Origin: Pseudoalteromonas piratica
GTDB lineage: Bacteria > Pseudomonadota > Gammaproteobacteria > Enterobacterales > Alteromonadaceae
DNA length: 64,000 bases
NCBI RefSeq assembly: GCF_000788395.1
Contig: NZ_CP009888.1
Span: 1,570,001 to 1,634,000 of the forward strand
Direction: 5' to 3'
The notes beneath the pieces were generated by a model. It saw nothing but the letters and a program-made list of their open reading frames with translations. It had not been told where the DNA came from and made no database searches. How positions within the stretch are numbered: position 1 is the first letter of the stretch; each line of letters opens with the position of its first letter. The position numbers and the translations under genes were made by a program. This document shows, in pieces, positions 9,028-19,862 of this stretch.

Positions 9028-9656
9028 CAGATTTAAAAACGCATTATCAAAAATTATATCAACAGCATGGCGCTACCCATAACGCAGTACAGCACGTATC
9101 TAAAACATCTCAGCAGGTTAGATTTGCCATATTTCATTCTTTGATAAAAAACAGTGATAGCGTGATTGACCTTGGTTGTGGTCTAGGTGACATGCTCAGT
9201 TATTTAAGAGAAAAAGGTTTTAAAGGGCGCTACTTAGGTTGTGACTTTGTACCCGAATTTATCGATTATGCTAAACAAGCTTATAGTGACGATAAACATG
9301 CTGAATTTGTTGAGTTTGATATCTTTAAAGACACGCTTCCTAATGATTATGAACATATTCTGATCAGCGGCATTTTCAATAATAAAATGGCAGATAACTT
9401 TACCTTTTTACGCCATACGCTTGCGATGAGTTTTCGTGCATGTAGGCACTCTGTCATTTTTAATGCATTGTCAGATTTTGTAGAGTTTCAAGACCCTGAA
9501 TTATATTATATTTCGCCGCTTATGGTTTTTGAGCACTGCAAGCTGCATCTAACACCTTATGTATTACTCAAACACGATTATGTAACAAAACAAGGTGGTT
9601 TCCCCTATGAATTTACCATGCAATTAAGCAAACAAGCGGATCTAATAGATTTATGA
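9024..9656 (+). CDS. SAM-dependent methyltransferase
   Basis: 210 residues. Motif I is SVIDLGCGLGDMLSYLRE (about residues 45-60), followed by RYLGCDFVPEFIDYAKQ for the ribose-binding acidic position. The second half lacks the KPGG loop of the other methyltransferase and has instead YISPLMVFEHCK, so the two are not recent duplicates. It overlaps both neighbours by 4 bases (ATGA), which indicates coupled translation. A role in methylating the cluster's sugar or its substituent is inference from position. Confidence 0.75.
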   Translation: MTDLKTHYQKLYQQHGATHNAVQHVSKTSQQVRFAIFHSLIKNSDSVIDLGCGLGDMLSYLREKGFKGRYLGCDFVPEFIDYAKQAYSDDKHAEFVEFDIFKDTLPNDYEHILISGIFNNKMADNFTFLRHTLAMSFRACRHSVIFNALSDFVEFQDPELYYISPLMVFEHCKLHLTPYVLLKHDYVTKQGGFPYEFTMQLSKQADLIDL

Positions 9657-10399
9657 TAGTGAGTGTAATGCAGCCTACCTACTTGCCTTGGCTAGGTTAT
9701 TTTGACTTGATTGATAGCTCAGATGCTTTTGTTTTTCTTGACGACGTAAAATTAGAGAAGAGTGACTGGCACGTGCGCAATCGAGTCAAAGGAGCAAACG
9801 GTGAATTGATGTTAACATGCCCTGTAGCAACGCCAAGTGGACGTATGGAAGCAAAAATTAATTCCACCGTGTTTGCAAAAGGTCATCCTTGGCGTAAAAA
9901 ACATTTAAAAAGTATCGAAGCGTGTTATCGCAAAACCCCGTTTTTTGATGAATTATTTCTAAAACTCAGTAACTACTATCTAGCATCGCACAATGAATTG
10001 CTTGGGCAATTTAATATTGGGTTAATTAAGCTTTTATGTGATTACTTGTCCATTTCGAGTCAGTTTTTTACTGCATCAGAATTATCAGGCATAACAGGGA
10101 CTAAAGATCATAGACTGGTCAGTATTTGCCAAAAATTAAAGGCAAATAACTATTTATCACCACTTGGCGCGAAAGCCTATATTGAGCAGCAACAACCCGG
10201 TGGGCAGCTTGCTGAAAACGGTATCGAAGTTTTTTATCAAAACTTTGAGCACCCGCACTATCAGCAGCTTTTCGGTCCATTTATTTCTCACCTTGGAGTG
10301 ATTGATTGTTTATTTAATGTTGGTCCCGAGCAAACGTTAACACTGATTCGTCAAGGGCATAATCCTGCGATTCATTATCGTGAGATCAGCAAGCTTTAG
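9653..10399 (+). CDS. WbqC-family protein
   Basis: 248 residues. The N-terminus shows the WbqC signature: VMQPTYLPWLGYFDLI, DAFVFLDDVKLEKSDWHVRN and RVKG, and then a C-terminal half with ITGTKDHRLVSICQKL and YLSPLGAKAYIE. WbqC proteins occur in O-antigen and flagellar glycan clusters, often beside genes for amino-sugar acylation; their reaction is not firmly established. It is the last gene of the plus-strand run and overlaps the preceding methyltransferase by 4 bases. It converges on the aldo/keto reductase gene, 22 bases away. Confidence 0.85.
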   Translation: MIVSVMQPTYLPWLGYFDLIDSSDAFVFLDDVKLEKSDWHVRNRVKGANGELMLTCPVATPSGRMEAKINSTVFAKGHPWRKKHLKSIEACYRKTPFFDELFLKLSNYYLASHNELLGQFNIGLIKLLCDYLSISSQFFTASELSGITGTKDHRLVSICQKLKANNYLSPLGAKAYIEQQQPGGQLAENGIEVFYQNFEHPHYQQLFGPFISHLGVIDCLFNVGPEQTLTLIRQGHNPAIHYREISKL

Positions 10400-10421
10400 T
10401 TGATATCACATAACTACCTTG

Positions 10422-11284
10422 TCAAATTTGCCATAAACTAGGGTTTATAAACGCTTCATTATCACAGCTTAACTGCTGCCAGTTATATGTTGGTAGTTCT
10501 TCGCCAATTGATTGTACTATTGCTGTGAGTTGTGCTTGATTATTAACACCTACAACGACTTTATCGACTTGTGGCTGTTGCAAGGCAAAGTTGAGTGCCA
10601 TAGCGATTCTGCTCATTCCATAGTCTTTACATAATCTGTCTATTTGCTCAAAATGACTATTAAGGCTGTAAAAATAGTCAGGCCGTACTGCTTTCTCCAT
10701 CAATAACAGGCCTTGTAAAAAGACTGAGCGCACATGTACTTCAACCCCGTTTTCTTTTAACCTTTTAAGCATGCCTGAATGAATAAACCTTTGATCAAAC
10801 AGATTCAATGGAATTTGTATTAAATCGATATGGCAGTGATCAAGTATAATTGCGGCTTGTTCTGGGCTATAGACGGATACGCCAATTTTATTTATTACAC
10901 CTTGTTGCTGTTTCTTAGTGAGCCAGTTTCTGACATTTCCATAGGTAAGTATATCTTCGCAATGATGGTATAGGTATCCATAAATATGATTTGATTGCAG
11001 ATTCTTAAGCGTGGCTTGTAATGAGTTTTCAGCAAAAGCGAGAGCTTCCCGGCTAGAACTATCAGATTTAATTGGCGGCAGTTTCGACACAAGTTCAAAA
11101 TCTTTAACGTTGGCGCACCCTAAAACTTTTTCAGCATCACCGTAGGCAGCGGCTGTATCAAGCAGGGTTATCCCTTGTTGTTGTGCGTAGTTGAGAATAG
11201 CTTTTACTTGATTTTGTGATGTTTGACCAGTGTTATTGCTCACTCCATAATCGAGGCCAAACTGTACCGTACCAATTGCAAGCT

Positions 11285-11288
<4 letters not shown>
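10422..11288 (-). CDS. Aldo/keto reductase
   Basis: 288 residues, slightly short for the family. AKR features: LAIGTVQFGLDYGVSN at the N-terminus, TLLDTAAAYGDAEKVLG with the catalytic Asp and Tyr, the Lys in FELVSKLPPI, and the His of YLYHHCED. NAD(P)H-dependent reduction of a sugar or aldehyde is expected. The GTG start at 11288 overlaps the pseC stop, so it is the third gene of a pseB-pseC-AKR operon. AKRs are not part of the known pseudaminic acid route, so it may supply a reduced substituent. Confidence 0.8.
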
Positions 11289-13473
<2,185 letters not shown>

Positions 13474-13608
13474 TCATTACTTTAGCTTATTAAGCACTAA
13501 ATATGCCAATAGTTTGTCAATAAACCCTTTAATATCGGGTGAAAAAGCACCTTTTAGGTCTATAATTAAACTAATTAAATCTTGAATTAATCAGGGTAAA
13601 ATACAGGT

Positions 13609-13614
13609 AGGAGG
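13609..13614 (+). promoter_or_regulatory. Strong Shine-Dalgarno site of the flagellin gene
   Basis: AGGAGG lies 9 bases before ATG 13624, a near-perfect ribosome binding site that fits a highly translated structural protein. The 198-base intergenic region (13426-13623) is AT-rich and also carries the pseB promoter on the other strand. I did not find a convincing sigma-28 or sigma-54 promoter in it. Confidence 0.8.
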
Positions 13615-13623
13615 CAACCTGGT

Positions 13624-14409
13624 ATGAAGATCCAAAATCAGAACTTTGCTTTTTTCAATCGCACCGAAGAAAAAAGCAAAACATTACTTGAACAATTAGC
13701 TAGCGGAAAGCGGGTTAATTCAGCATCTGATGACGCAGCAGCGCTGCAAATAATAGACCGGTTACAAGCGCAACAAAACGGTCAAAACCAGGCAATTCGT
13801 AATAGTTATGACGGTATTTCGCTGGCGCAAGTAGCAGAAGGCGCGCTTGGTGGGGTAAATGAGTCGGTTGCACGCATTGAGGAATTATCGCTGCAGGCTG
13901 CAAATGGCGCGTTAACTGATGCTGACAGGAGCGCAATTCAAGATGAGATAACGCAATTGCAAGAAGGAATTACAGATACATTTGAAAATACAACTTTCGG
14001 TGGTTCGCCTGTGTTCACGGGTGATGATATCAGCTTTCAAACTGGCGCTGACGCAAATCAAACGAAAAACATAAGTGCTGGTGATAGCAGTGTTGTTAAT
14101 GACGTATTAAATATCGATGTATCAACTCAGGCTGGTGCACAGGCTGCAATTAGTGTAACTCAACAAGCACGTGATGATATTAACTCTAATCGTGCGAGTT
14201 TAGGAGCCAGTCAAAACGCGTTTGAACAAAATATACGGGGTTTAACGAATAATGCTGTGAATGTTGCAGCGTCACAAAGCCGGATACAAGATGCTGACTT
14301 TGCAAGTATTTTGTCTCAAAAAACGGCTAATGATATTTTGTCTCAGGCTTCAATCGCACTTAGAGGGCAAGCTAATCAATCTGCAGATCAGGTGTTAGGG
14401 CTTCTTTAA
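13624..14409 (+). CDS. Atypical short flagellin
   Basis: 261 residues. The N-terminal D0/D1 region has LLEQLASGKRVNSASDDAAALQI, the flagellin signature. RIEELSLQAANGALTDADR and RASLGASQNAFEQNI follow, and the C-terminal D1/D0 helix is SRIQDADFASILSQKTANDI to QSADQVLGLL. The extreme N-terminus (MKIQNQNFAFFNRTEEKSK) differs from the usual MALxVNTN start, and the variable centre is short, so it is a divergent, minimal flagellin. It would be exported by the flagellar type III system and assembled in the filament. Ser and Thr in the central part could carry the pseudaminic acid made next door. Confidence 0.85.
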   Translation: MKIQNQNFAFFNRTEEKSKTLLEQLASGKRVNSASDDAAALQIIDRLQAQQNGQNQAIRNSYDGISLAQVAEGALGGVNESVARIEELSLQAANGALTDADRSAIQDEITQLQEGITDTFENTTFGGSPVFTGDDISFQTGADANQTKNISAGDSSVVNDVLNIDVSTQAGAQAAISVTQQARDDINSNRASLGASQNAFEQNIRGLTNNAVNVAASQSRIQDADFASILSQKTANDILSQASIALRGQANQSADQVLGLL

Positions 14410-14427
14410 ATCGTTGTGATAAATCAA

Positions 14428-14460
14428 TTTTGGCGTCAATTTTTTGAATTGACGCCAAAA
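14428..14460. repeat. Perfect 14-bp inverted repeat after the flagellin gene
   Basis: The arms TTTTGGCGTCAATT (14428-14441) and AATTGACGCCAAAA (14447-14460) are perfect complements around a 5-base loop. The position, 19 bases after the flagellin stop, suits an mRNA-stabilising or terminating hairpin. There is no T-run after it on the plus strand, so it is not a standard intrinsic terminator. Confidence 0.6.
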
Positions 14461-14543
14461 TCCCGCCACTTGTACCTTGCAACCTCAAGTTAAGCCGTTA
14501 CAATAAAACAATAATTAAAATAATATATTGCTGTGCCCTAATT

Positions 14544-15989
14544 ATGAGCCTTACCAATTACACTTGGGTTATTGACGAAAACGAGAATCGTGCAAATAAG
14601 TTGGTTGCATCACTGTGTTTCATTGGTGAACATGCCAAACTTGCAACAGTGTCAGAAATTCAAGAATCAGCTCTTCATCATGTGGAAACAGTTTTTTTAG
14701 GTGCATTGGTTGGCTCTGATCACGAACAGATTATAAAAAATCAGCCAGAAACACCTTTTATTTTAATCGGCGAAACATTAAGACCATTGCTCGCATTACC
14801 TAATGTGATTGGTATTTTAGCTGAACCTTTTTCATACGCACCTACCACAGAACTTTTACGTGACTGCCAAGAATATAAAAGGCACTTACCAAGTGGCGAT
14901 AATAATACTCAAGAAAAGCGCTTTGATGGCTTAATTGGTGCAACATCAGAGATTGAGCATATTCGCTTCTTGATCAAGCAAGTAGCCACCACAAACGCGA
15001 ATGTGCTTATTTTGGGTGAGTCAGGTACGGGCAAAGAAGTTGTCGCTCGCAATATTCATCTTTTATCAAACCGTAACGCTGGTCCATTTATCCCTGTAAA
15101 TTGTGGCGCTATACCAGGGGATTTACTGGAAAGTGAACTATTCGGTCATGAAAAAGGAGCCTTTACTGGCGCTATTTCAACGCGAAAAGGGCGATTTGAA
15201 ATGGCACAAGGTGGGACCTTATTTCTCGATGAAATTGGTGATATGCCAAGTCAAATGCAAGTTAAGCTACTGCGTGTACTACAAGAACGTGTGTATGAAC
15301 GCGTTGGTGGTGGCAAGCCAATAAAAGCAGATGTACGCATTATTGCAGCGACACATCGCAACTTAGAAACCATGATTGAGGAAGATTCATTCCGCGAAGA
15401 TTTATACTATCGCTTAAATGTATTTCCGATTGAAAACCCTTCCTTACGTGAGCGTAAAGAAGATGTACCTTTGTTACTGCAAGAGCTCATAAAGCGCAAT
15501 GTGGCAGTTGGTGGTGCGCATGTAAAGTTTACAGAGCGTGCCCTTGAGAGTTTAAAAGAGCATAACTGGCCTGGTAATGTCAGGGAGCTATCTAACTTAG
15601 TTGAACGCATGCAAATTATGTTTCCTGAGAAGGTTGTTGATGTGTCTGATTTACCAAAAAAATATCAACACATTGATGTGGAAGAATACATTCCAGAGTA
15701 CCCGGAAGAGATTCTTGAACGTCAGGCATTAAACGACATATTCAGTTCTGGATTTGCTGAGTTTGAAGAAGATGAAGATTCTCATGAGCAAGTATTTGAT
15801 TCAAGCAAGCCGGCGGTGTTACCAGCTGAAGGCATTGAACTTAAAAGCTACTTGGCTGAACTTGAAATTTGTTTAATTGAGCAAGCACTAGAACGAAGTG
15901 ACAATGTAGTCGCAAGAGCTGCCGAAGTTTTAGGGGTGAGACGCACAACGCTCGTTGAAAAGATGAAAAAGTATAATTTAAACAATTAA
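14544..15989 (+). CDS. flrA: Sigma-54-dependent flagellar master activator FlrA/FleQ
   Basis: 481 residues in three parts. An N-terminal FleQ-type receiver-like domain (1-120) lacks a clear phospho-acceptor pocket. The AAA+ domain has Walker [10 protein letters not shown] (about 157), the sigma-54-contacting GAFTGA loop (about 205) and Walker [14 protein letters not shown]. The C-terminal Fis-type HTH is [21 protein letters not shown]. FlrA/FleQ starts the polar flagellar gene cascade, and in Pseudomonas FleQ also binds c-di-GMP. It stands alone here: flrB and flrC do not follow; an unrelated lipoprotein does. Confidence 0.9.
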   Translation: MSLTNYTWVIDENENRANKLVASLCFIGEHAKLATVSEIQESALHHVETVFLGALVGSDHEQIIKNQPETPFILIGETLRPLLALPNVIGILAEPFSYAPTTELLRDCQEYKRHLPSGDNNTQEKRFDGLIGATSEIEHIRFLIKQVATTNANVLILGESGTGKEVVARNIHLLSNRNAGPFIPVNCGAIPGDLLESELFGHEKGAFTGAISTRKGRFEMAQGGTLFLDEIGDMPSQMQVKLLRVLQERVYERVGGGKPIKADVRIIAATHRNLETMIEEDSFREDLYYRLNVFPIENPSLRERKEDVPLLLQELIKRNVAVGGAHVKFTERALESLKEHNWPGNVRELSNLVERMQIMFPEKVVDVSDLPKKYQHIDVEEYIPEYPEEILERQALNDIFSSGFAEFEEDEDSHEQVFDSSKPAVLPAEGIELKSYLAELEICLIEQALERSDNVVARAAEVLGVRRTTLVEKMKKYNLNN

Positions 15990-16198
15990 ATAGCACATCT
16001 TTAAAGGCTTAGCTTATAGTTAATTATATAGCTTAAAGCTAGCCATCATTTCACACTTATTGAAAATGAACCTTGCACAAATATAGAGTGAAAACTCTAT
16101 ATTTTTTGTACCTAAGATAAATTTTATTGAATTCAACTGTAATAATTGTTAATTTTTTGTATCGTAGTCGAGAAAATAATAATGATAAGGTTGGTGGT

Positions 16199-17254
16199 AT
16201 GAAACAATTTGCATTGACGGCATTAGTCGGATTGTCTTTGGTTGGTTGCGGTGATCCCGATAGCCTAGACAATATTGAGTTTGTAAAACGCAATCTTGAA
16301 AATAAAAATTTGCATGAAAAACTGCTGACTATCGAGCAGAGCAAAGACCTATCAGAAAAACACAAAGCGCTTTACCAGCAAATCAGCTCGAGCTACAACT
16401 TGCTTGAACAAAGCAAAAAAGAAAAAGACCGATTTTCTTCTTATCATAATGGATTTTTGGCGCGTAGTGCTTATTACACCGACGAAGCTGATTACCAAGC
16501 AGTTGTAAGTGCAAAGAAGCTGGAAGATGTAACAGGCTTATATCGCCGTATTGAACCTTATTTTAAAACTGAGAAAGCAGCGGATTTCATTTACACAACA
16601 ACAGCTGATACTTGGGACATTTATTCTGTAATACAGCAAGTTAAATATAACGCTCAAGTATTACATGCAGTAAATGAAGGGGAAAATGTTAAGAATAAAA
16701 ACAATAATCCAGAACTAAGAAAATGGCTCGATAAAACAATCGCCCGCCAATACCAAGAACTACAAGAAATTGTGTATATTCTGGTGCAAGCCAGTGAAAC
16801 AGAGAAAGAAGTCTTTTACGCTGATAAAAAGCAAATTGAACAAGATGCTGACCGAATACTTGCTGGTGTAAGAGCTGAAAAAGCAAGACAAATGTTAAAA
16901 CCGGATATGTATGCATGGCAGCAAAAGAACCTGTGGCGTTATGAATTAGTTAACAACACATGTATGGTGCTTGATGAAAAAATTCGTGACTATGGCATAG
17001 CCAAAGATTGTCACCGATTACTAAAAGCATATGAAGGTTACACGATTGAACCGGACGAGTTTTCAAACTTTGCTGCTAAATCACGTATCGCACGCAATAA
17101 ATTAGCTTCAGTGACTGAAGAACTGAAAGAGCGGTATAACTATTCCGAGACAGTCGAAAAAGTAGCACTTAAACCAAATGACCAACTTAATGCGTTGATG
17201 ATGTCTTTGAAAAAAGATATGTATCGTGCGACTCCCAATATCGGGATACTTTAA
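16199..17254 (+). CDS. Predicted lipoprotein of unknown function
   Basis: 351 residues. The signal peptide is MKQFALTALVGLSLVGCGD with a lipobox L-V-G-C, so Cys 17 would be acylated. The mature part is mostly helical and charged with several Tyr-rich heptad-like stretches (KNLHEKLLTIEQSKDLSEKH), suggesting a long helical bundle. I chose ATG 16199, with AAGGTTGGTGG just before it; a longer frame from 16127 would spoil the signal peptide. It follows flrA after 209 bases and ends at a strong terminator. Family not recognised. Confidence 0.7.
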   Translation: MKQFALTALVGLSLVGCGDPDSLDNIEFVKRNLENKNLHEKLLTIEQSKDLSEKHKALYQQISSSYNLLEQSKKEKDRFSSYHNGFLARSAYYTDEADYQAVVSAKKLEDVTGLYRRIEPYFKTEKAADFIYTTTADTWDIYSVIQQVKYNAQVLHAVNEGENVKNKNNNPELRKWLDKTIARQYQELQEIVYILVQASETEKEVFYADKKQIEQDADRILAGVRAEKARQMLKPDMYAWQQKNLWRYELVNNTCMVLDEKIRDYGIAKDCHRLLKAYEGYTIEPDEFSNFAAKSRIARNKLASVTEELKERYNYSETVEKVALKPNDQLNALMMSLKKDMYRATPNIGIL

Positions 17255-17280
17255 AAAAAGCAGCGTTAGCTGCTTTTTTT
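17253..17280 (+). terminator. Rho-independent terminator
   Basis: AAAAAAGCAGC, a GTTA loop and GCTGCTTTTTTT form a stem with a T-run directly at the lipoprotein stop. The A-tract on the left arm also makes it usable on the opposite strand. Confidence 0.85.
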
Positions 17281-17342
17281 ATGTCATTTATTTAGTCAGT
17301 TGCTATCATACGTTTTTTGTTGTTTATTATCGTAGGTGTAGT

Positions 17343-18251
17343 TTGAGTTCACATTACCCAATTGGTATTCCTGGTCAAAAATGGAATGAAAGCGAAAAAT
17401 CACAGTGGTTAACTCTTCAGAATAAAAAACGTGATTATCATCAATTAGTTGTTTCTCAGATTAATGCGTTAGAAGCGGATTTTCAGATTGAGCAATATGG
17501 TGAGCTACCTTATGGTGAAAACCTTGTGCTATTTGCTATGCGCTCTAAATCTTGGCAGCAAGATAAGCCAGCTATTTTAATTACTGGCGGTGTTCATGGT
17601 TATGAAACAAGCGGCGTAATGGGGGCACTGGCATTTGCAAAAGGCAAGGCTAAAGACTATCAAGATGCATTTAATTTCGTGATTCTGCCTTGTATTAGCC
17701 CGTGGGGCTTTGAGACGATTAATCGCTGGAATGCGTATGCGATTGATCCAAATCGTTCGTTTTATAATGACTCGCCTGCACCTGAGTCAAAAGCAGTATT
17801 AGATTACTTAGCAAAACTTAAATGTGACTTTTTGATGCACATTGATCTTCATGAAACGACCGATACTGATAATTCGGAGTTTCGTCCAGCACTTGCTGCC
17901 CGCGATGGGGTAGAGCATACCAATTGGAATATCCCAGATGGTTTTTATTTGGTTGGAGATTCAAAACGTCCTGAAGCAGATTTTCAAAAAGCGATGATTG
18001 AATCAGTTGAGAAAGTAACTCATATTGCGCCAGCGGATGAAAATGGTGAATTGATTGGCGTTACTATTGAACAGTTTGGTGTATGTAATTATGACTGCAA
18101 AGGGCTTTCACTGTGCGCAGGTATTACAGATGCAACATATGTAACGACTACGGAAGTGTATCCTGATAGCCCAACGGCAAATGAACAAAACTGCATTGAT
18201 GCACAAGTTGCAGTCATTTGTGGTGGTCTAGATTACCTTACAGTACGTTAG
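17343..18251 (+). CDS. M14-family zinc carboxypeptidase-like protein
   Basis: 302 residues. Zinc-site motifs of the M14 / succinylglutamate desuccinylase-like group are visible: GGVHGYETSG (His and Glu ligands, about residue 80) and a later His in LMHIDLHETTDTD. AIDPNRSF fits the substrate-binding Asn-Arg. It likely trims a peptide or acyl-amino acid in the cytoplasm; no signal peptide is seen. Start: TTG 17343 with TAGGTG 5-10 bases before it. A longer frame from 17226 would run through the terminator. The gene for a cyclic-nucleotide-binding protein follows after 12 bases. Confidence 0.75.
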   Translation: MSSHYPIGIPGQKWNESEKSQWLTLQNKKRDYHQLVVSQINALEADFQIEQYGELPYGENLVLFAMRSKSWQQDKPAILITGGVHGYETSGVMGALAFAKGKAKDYQDAFNFVILPCISPWGFETINRWNAYAIDPNRSFYNDSPAPESKAVLDYLAKLKCDFLMHIDLHETTDTDNSEFRPALAARDGVEHTNWNIPDGFYLVGDSKRPEADFQKAMIESVEKVTHIAPADENGELIGVTIEQFGVCNYDCKGLSLCAGITDATYVTTTEVYPDSPTANEQNCIDAQVAVICGGLDYLTVR

Positions 18252-18263
18252 CGGAGCGTATAA

Positions 18264-18728
18264 GTGGCACTCATAACGCAAATTCCACTCATTAAGAAAA
18301 TGGAGTTAGTGAATCGCTTACCCTTTTTTAAAACGCTGACATTGGCTGAGCGGCAAATGGTTGTTGAATCATTCTCCGAGCTCCATTTATTTAAACAAGG
18401 CAAAATGGTTTTTCGCCAAAACGAGCATGATAACCACCTTTATATCGTACTTTCAGGTGAATTAGTGCTATTTAAACAGCAACATAAGCCATCACTTGTG
18501 CATATTGAGCCAGGTGATTTTGTTGGTGAGGGGTCGTTTGTTGAGACCCATACTCGCAGTATTAACGCACAAGCACACTCGGAGACCATTGTGCTTGCTA
18601 TCTCACATACAGCAATGCAGAAATTACCTTATGCCATTCGTGACAAGATTAAAGATCGAATTATTTTGGGCATGAGTCAACGCATTGAAAAACTTGGAGC
18701 AGTGATTGATAACCTGCAGGGACCATAA
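18264..18728 (+). CDS. Cyclic nucleotide-binding (CAP-like) domain protein
   Basis: 154 residues, almost entirely one cNMP-binding beta-roll: NRLPFFKTLTLAERQMV, then FRQNEHDNHLYIVLSGELVLFK, then IEPGDFVGEGSFVETHTRS, where G-E-G-S-F resembles the phosphate-binding cassette but lacks the classical R-A-A-T ending. No helix-turn-helix or enzyme domain follows, so it may be a stand-alone sensor or partner protein. GTG 18264 has GCGGAGCG in front. It is followed directly by a small lipoprotein gene, with no gap. Confidence 0.8.
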   Translation: MALITQIPLIKKMELVNRLPFFKTLTLAERQMVVESFSELHLFKQGKMVFRQNEHDNHLYIVLSGELVLFKQQHKPSLVHIEPGDFVGEGSFVETHTRSINAQAHSETIVLAISHTAMQKLPYAIRDKIKDRIILGMSQRIEKLGAVIDNLQGP

Positions 18729-19025
18729 ATGAAAATGATTAAAAATTCGGGCTTATTGTGTATTTTGATAGTGTTAAGCGCATGCAGCACTGCGCCAAGA
18801 AGTACGAACCAGATTGAGTGCAATGGCGAGCGGTATCCTGTTACTTACATGAGTGAAATGCAGCAATATGAAGTAGAACGTTTTGCAATGCGCCATGAAT
18901 TCAGGCCTGGCTGCGTGTCTAGTAAGTTGAAAGAAATTAAAGCCCAGACATGCCAAACGGCATCTTCGCTCAGTTATGAACAATGGATGACACTCTACAG
19001 TAGTTGTGCGGTTAACAACCCTTAG
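18729..19025 (+). CDS. Small predicted lipoprotein
   Basis: 98 residues. The signal peptide is MKMIKNSGLLCILIVLSACS with lipobox L-S-A-C at residue 19. The mature part has four Cys (CNGERY, RPGCVSS, AQTCQT and SSCAV), which could form two disulfides in the periplasm. It starts immediately after the stop of the cyclic-nucleotide-binding gene and overlaps the convergent MBL-fold gene by 4 bases. Family not recognised. Confidence 0.65.
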   Translation: MKMIKNSGLLCILIVLSACSTAPRSTNQIECNGERYPVTYMSEMQQYEVERFAMRHEFRPGCVSSKLKEIKAQTCQTASSLSYEQWMTLYSSCAVNNP

Positions 19026-19819
19026 CCTTTTTTAAAAATTTGCTTTAATTTACTTTTGACAGAACGCCAATGTGTCATCGGAATACTTGGCGCTTTTTTT
19101 AACAAGTAATTAAAGTCGATACTAGAAAACTCGATCTTGCCATCATGAGCCAAAAGTAAAAACTCTGGTTTTAATGTTTTGAGCATTAACAGCGAATTAA
19201 GATAGCGTTTAGGGTAGAAGACAGGGAAGGGTGGGATCAGCTTGCCTTTCACTTTTACCATTAAATCAGCCACATAAAGTGTATTGCTTGGTAAATGGTG
19301 TAGGCAAATATCTCTGTCAGTATGACCGGGGCTATGGTGTATTTGCCATTCATCGTATCCAGGTATAGTAACGCCATCAGCTAAAAATATATCTGCTCTA
19401 AGCTTTCGTGGATACCACATAAACCCCTGTTTCTTTCCCTTTCGGCTGGCTACCCAACGTGCTAATAAGATATCTGTAAGATGCATCATAATACCATCAA
19501 ACCCCTGATACCAATGGCCGGGCGCGTTTGATGTTGCTATTTTTGCACCTGTGATATCACGAAGTTTATGTGCTCCACCGGCATGGTCAGGGTGCATATG
19601 AGTTACCACAATGAGTTTTAAATCAGAAAGTGGGCGATTTAATGTAGTTGTAACAAAATGCGCAACTAAGTCGCAATCAGCTCGGCAGCACCCATCCAAT
19701 AACATAAGTTTATCGGGGTATTCGACTAAATAAATAGATTGTATGTGTCCATTTAAGGTATGTAGTTGCATAATAAGCTGATAATTTTCATGCGATATAT
19801 TCAGCTTATCGCAACTCAT
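19022..19819 (-). CDS. Metallo-beta-lactamase-fold hydrolase
   Basis: About 265 residues. The zinc motif VVTHMHPDHAGG (H-x-H-x-D-H), a further His in IHHSPGHTDRD, the Asp in LYVADLMVK and a final AHDGK site define a glyoxalase-II/lactonase-like MBL enzyme with two metals. Substrate unknown. The start is uncertain: TTG 19831, ATG 19819 and ATG 19771 are in frame. I took 19819 because GTGGTC precedes it, but 19771 (MQLHTLNGHIQS) matches where family similarity begins. It converges on the small lipoprotein gene and is divergent from the sulfotransferase-like gene. Confidence 0.75.
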   Translation of the reverse strand: MSCDKLNISHENYQLIMQLHTLNGHIQSIYLVEYPDKLMLLDGCCRADCDLVAHFVTTTLNRPLSDLKLIVVTHMHPDHAGGAHKLRDITGAKIATSNAPGHWYQGFDGIMMHLTDILLARWVASRKGKKQGFMWYPRKLRADIFLADGVTIPGYDEWQIHHSPGHTDRDICLHHLPSNTLYVADLMVKVKGKLIPPFPVFYPKRYLNSLLMLKTLKPEFLLLAHDGKIEFSSIDFNYLLKKAPSIPMTHWRSVKSKLKQIFKKG

Positions 19820-19862
19820 CTGACCACTCAAGAGGTGTGTTATTAGTAGTCAAAAAATCTTT

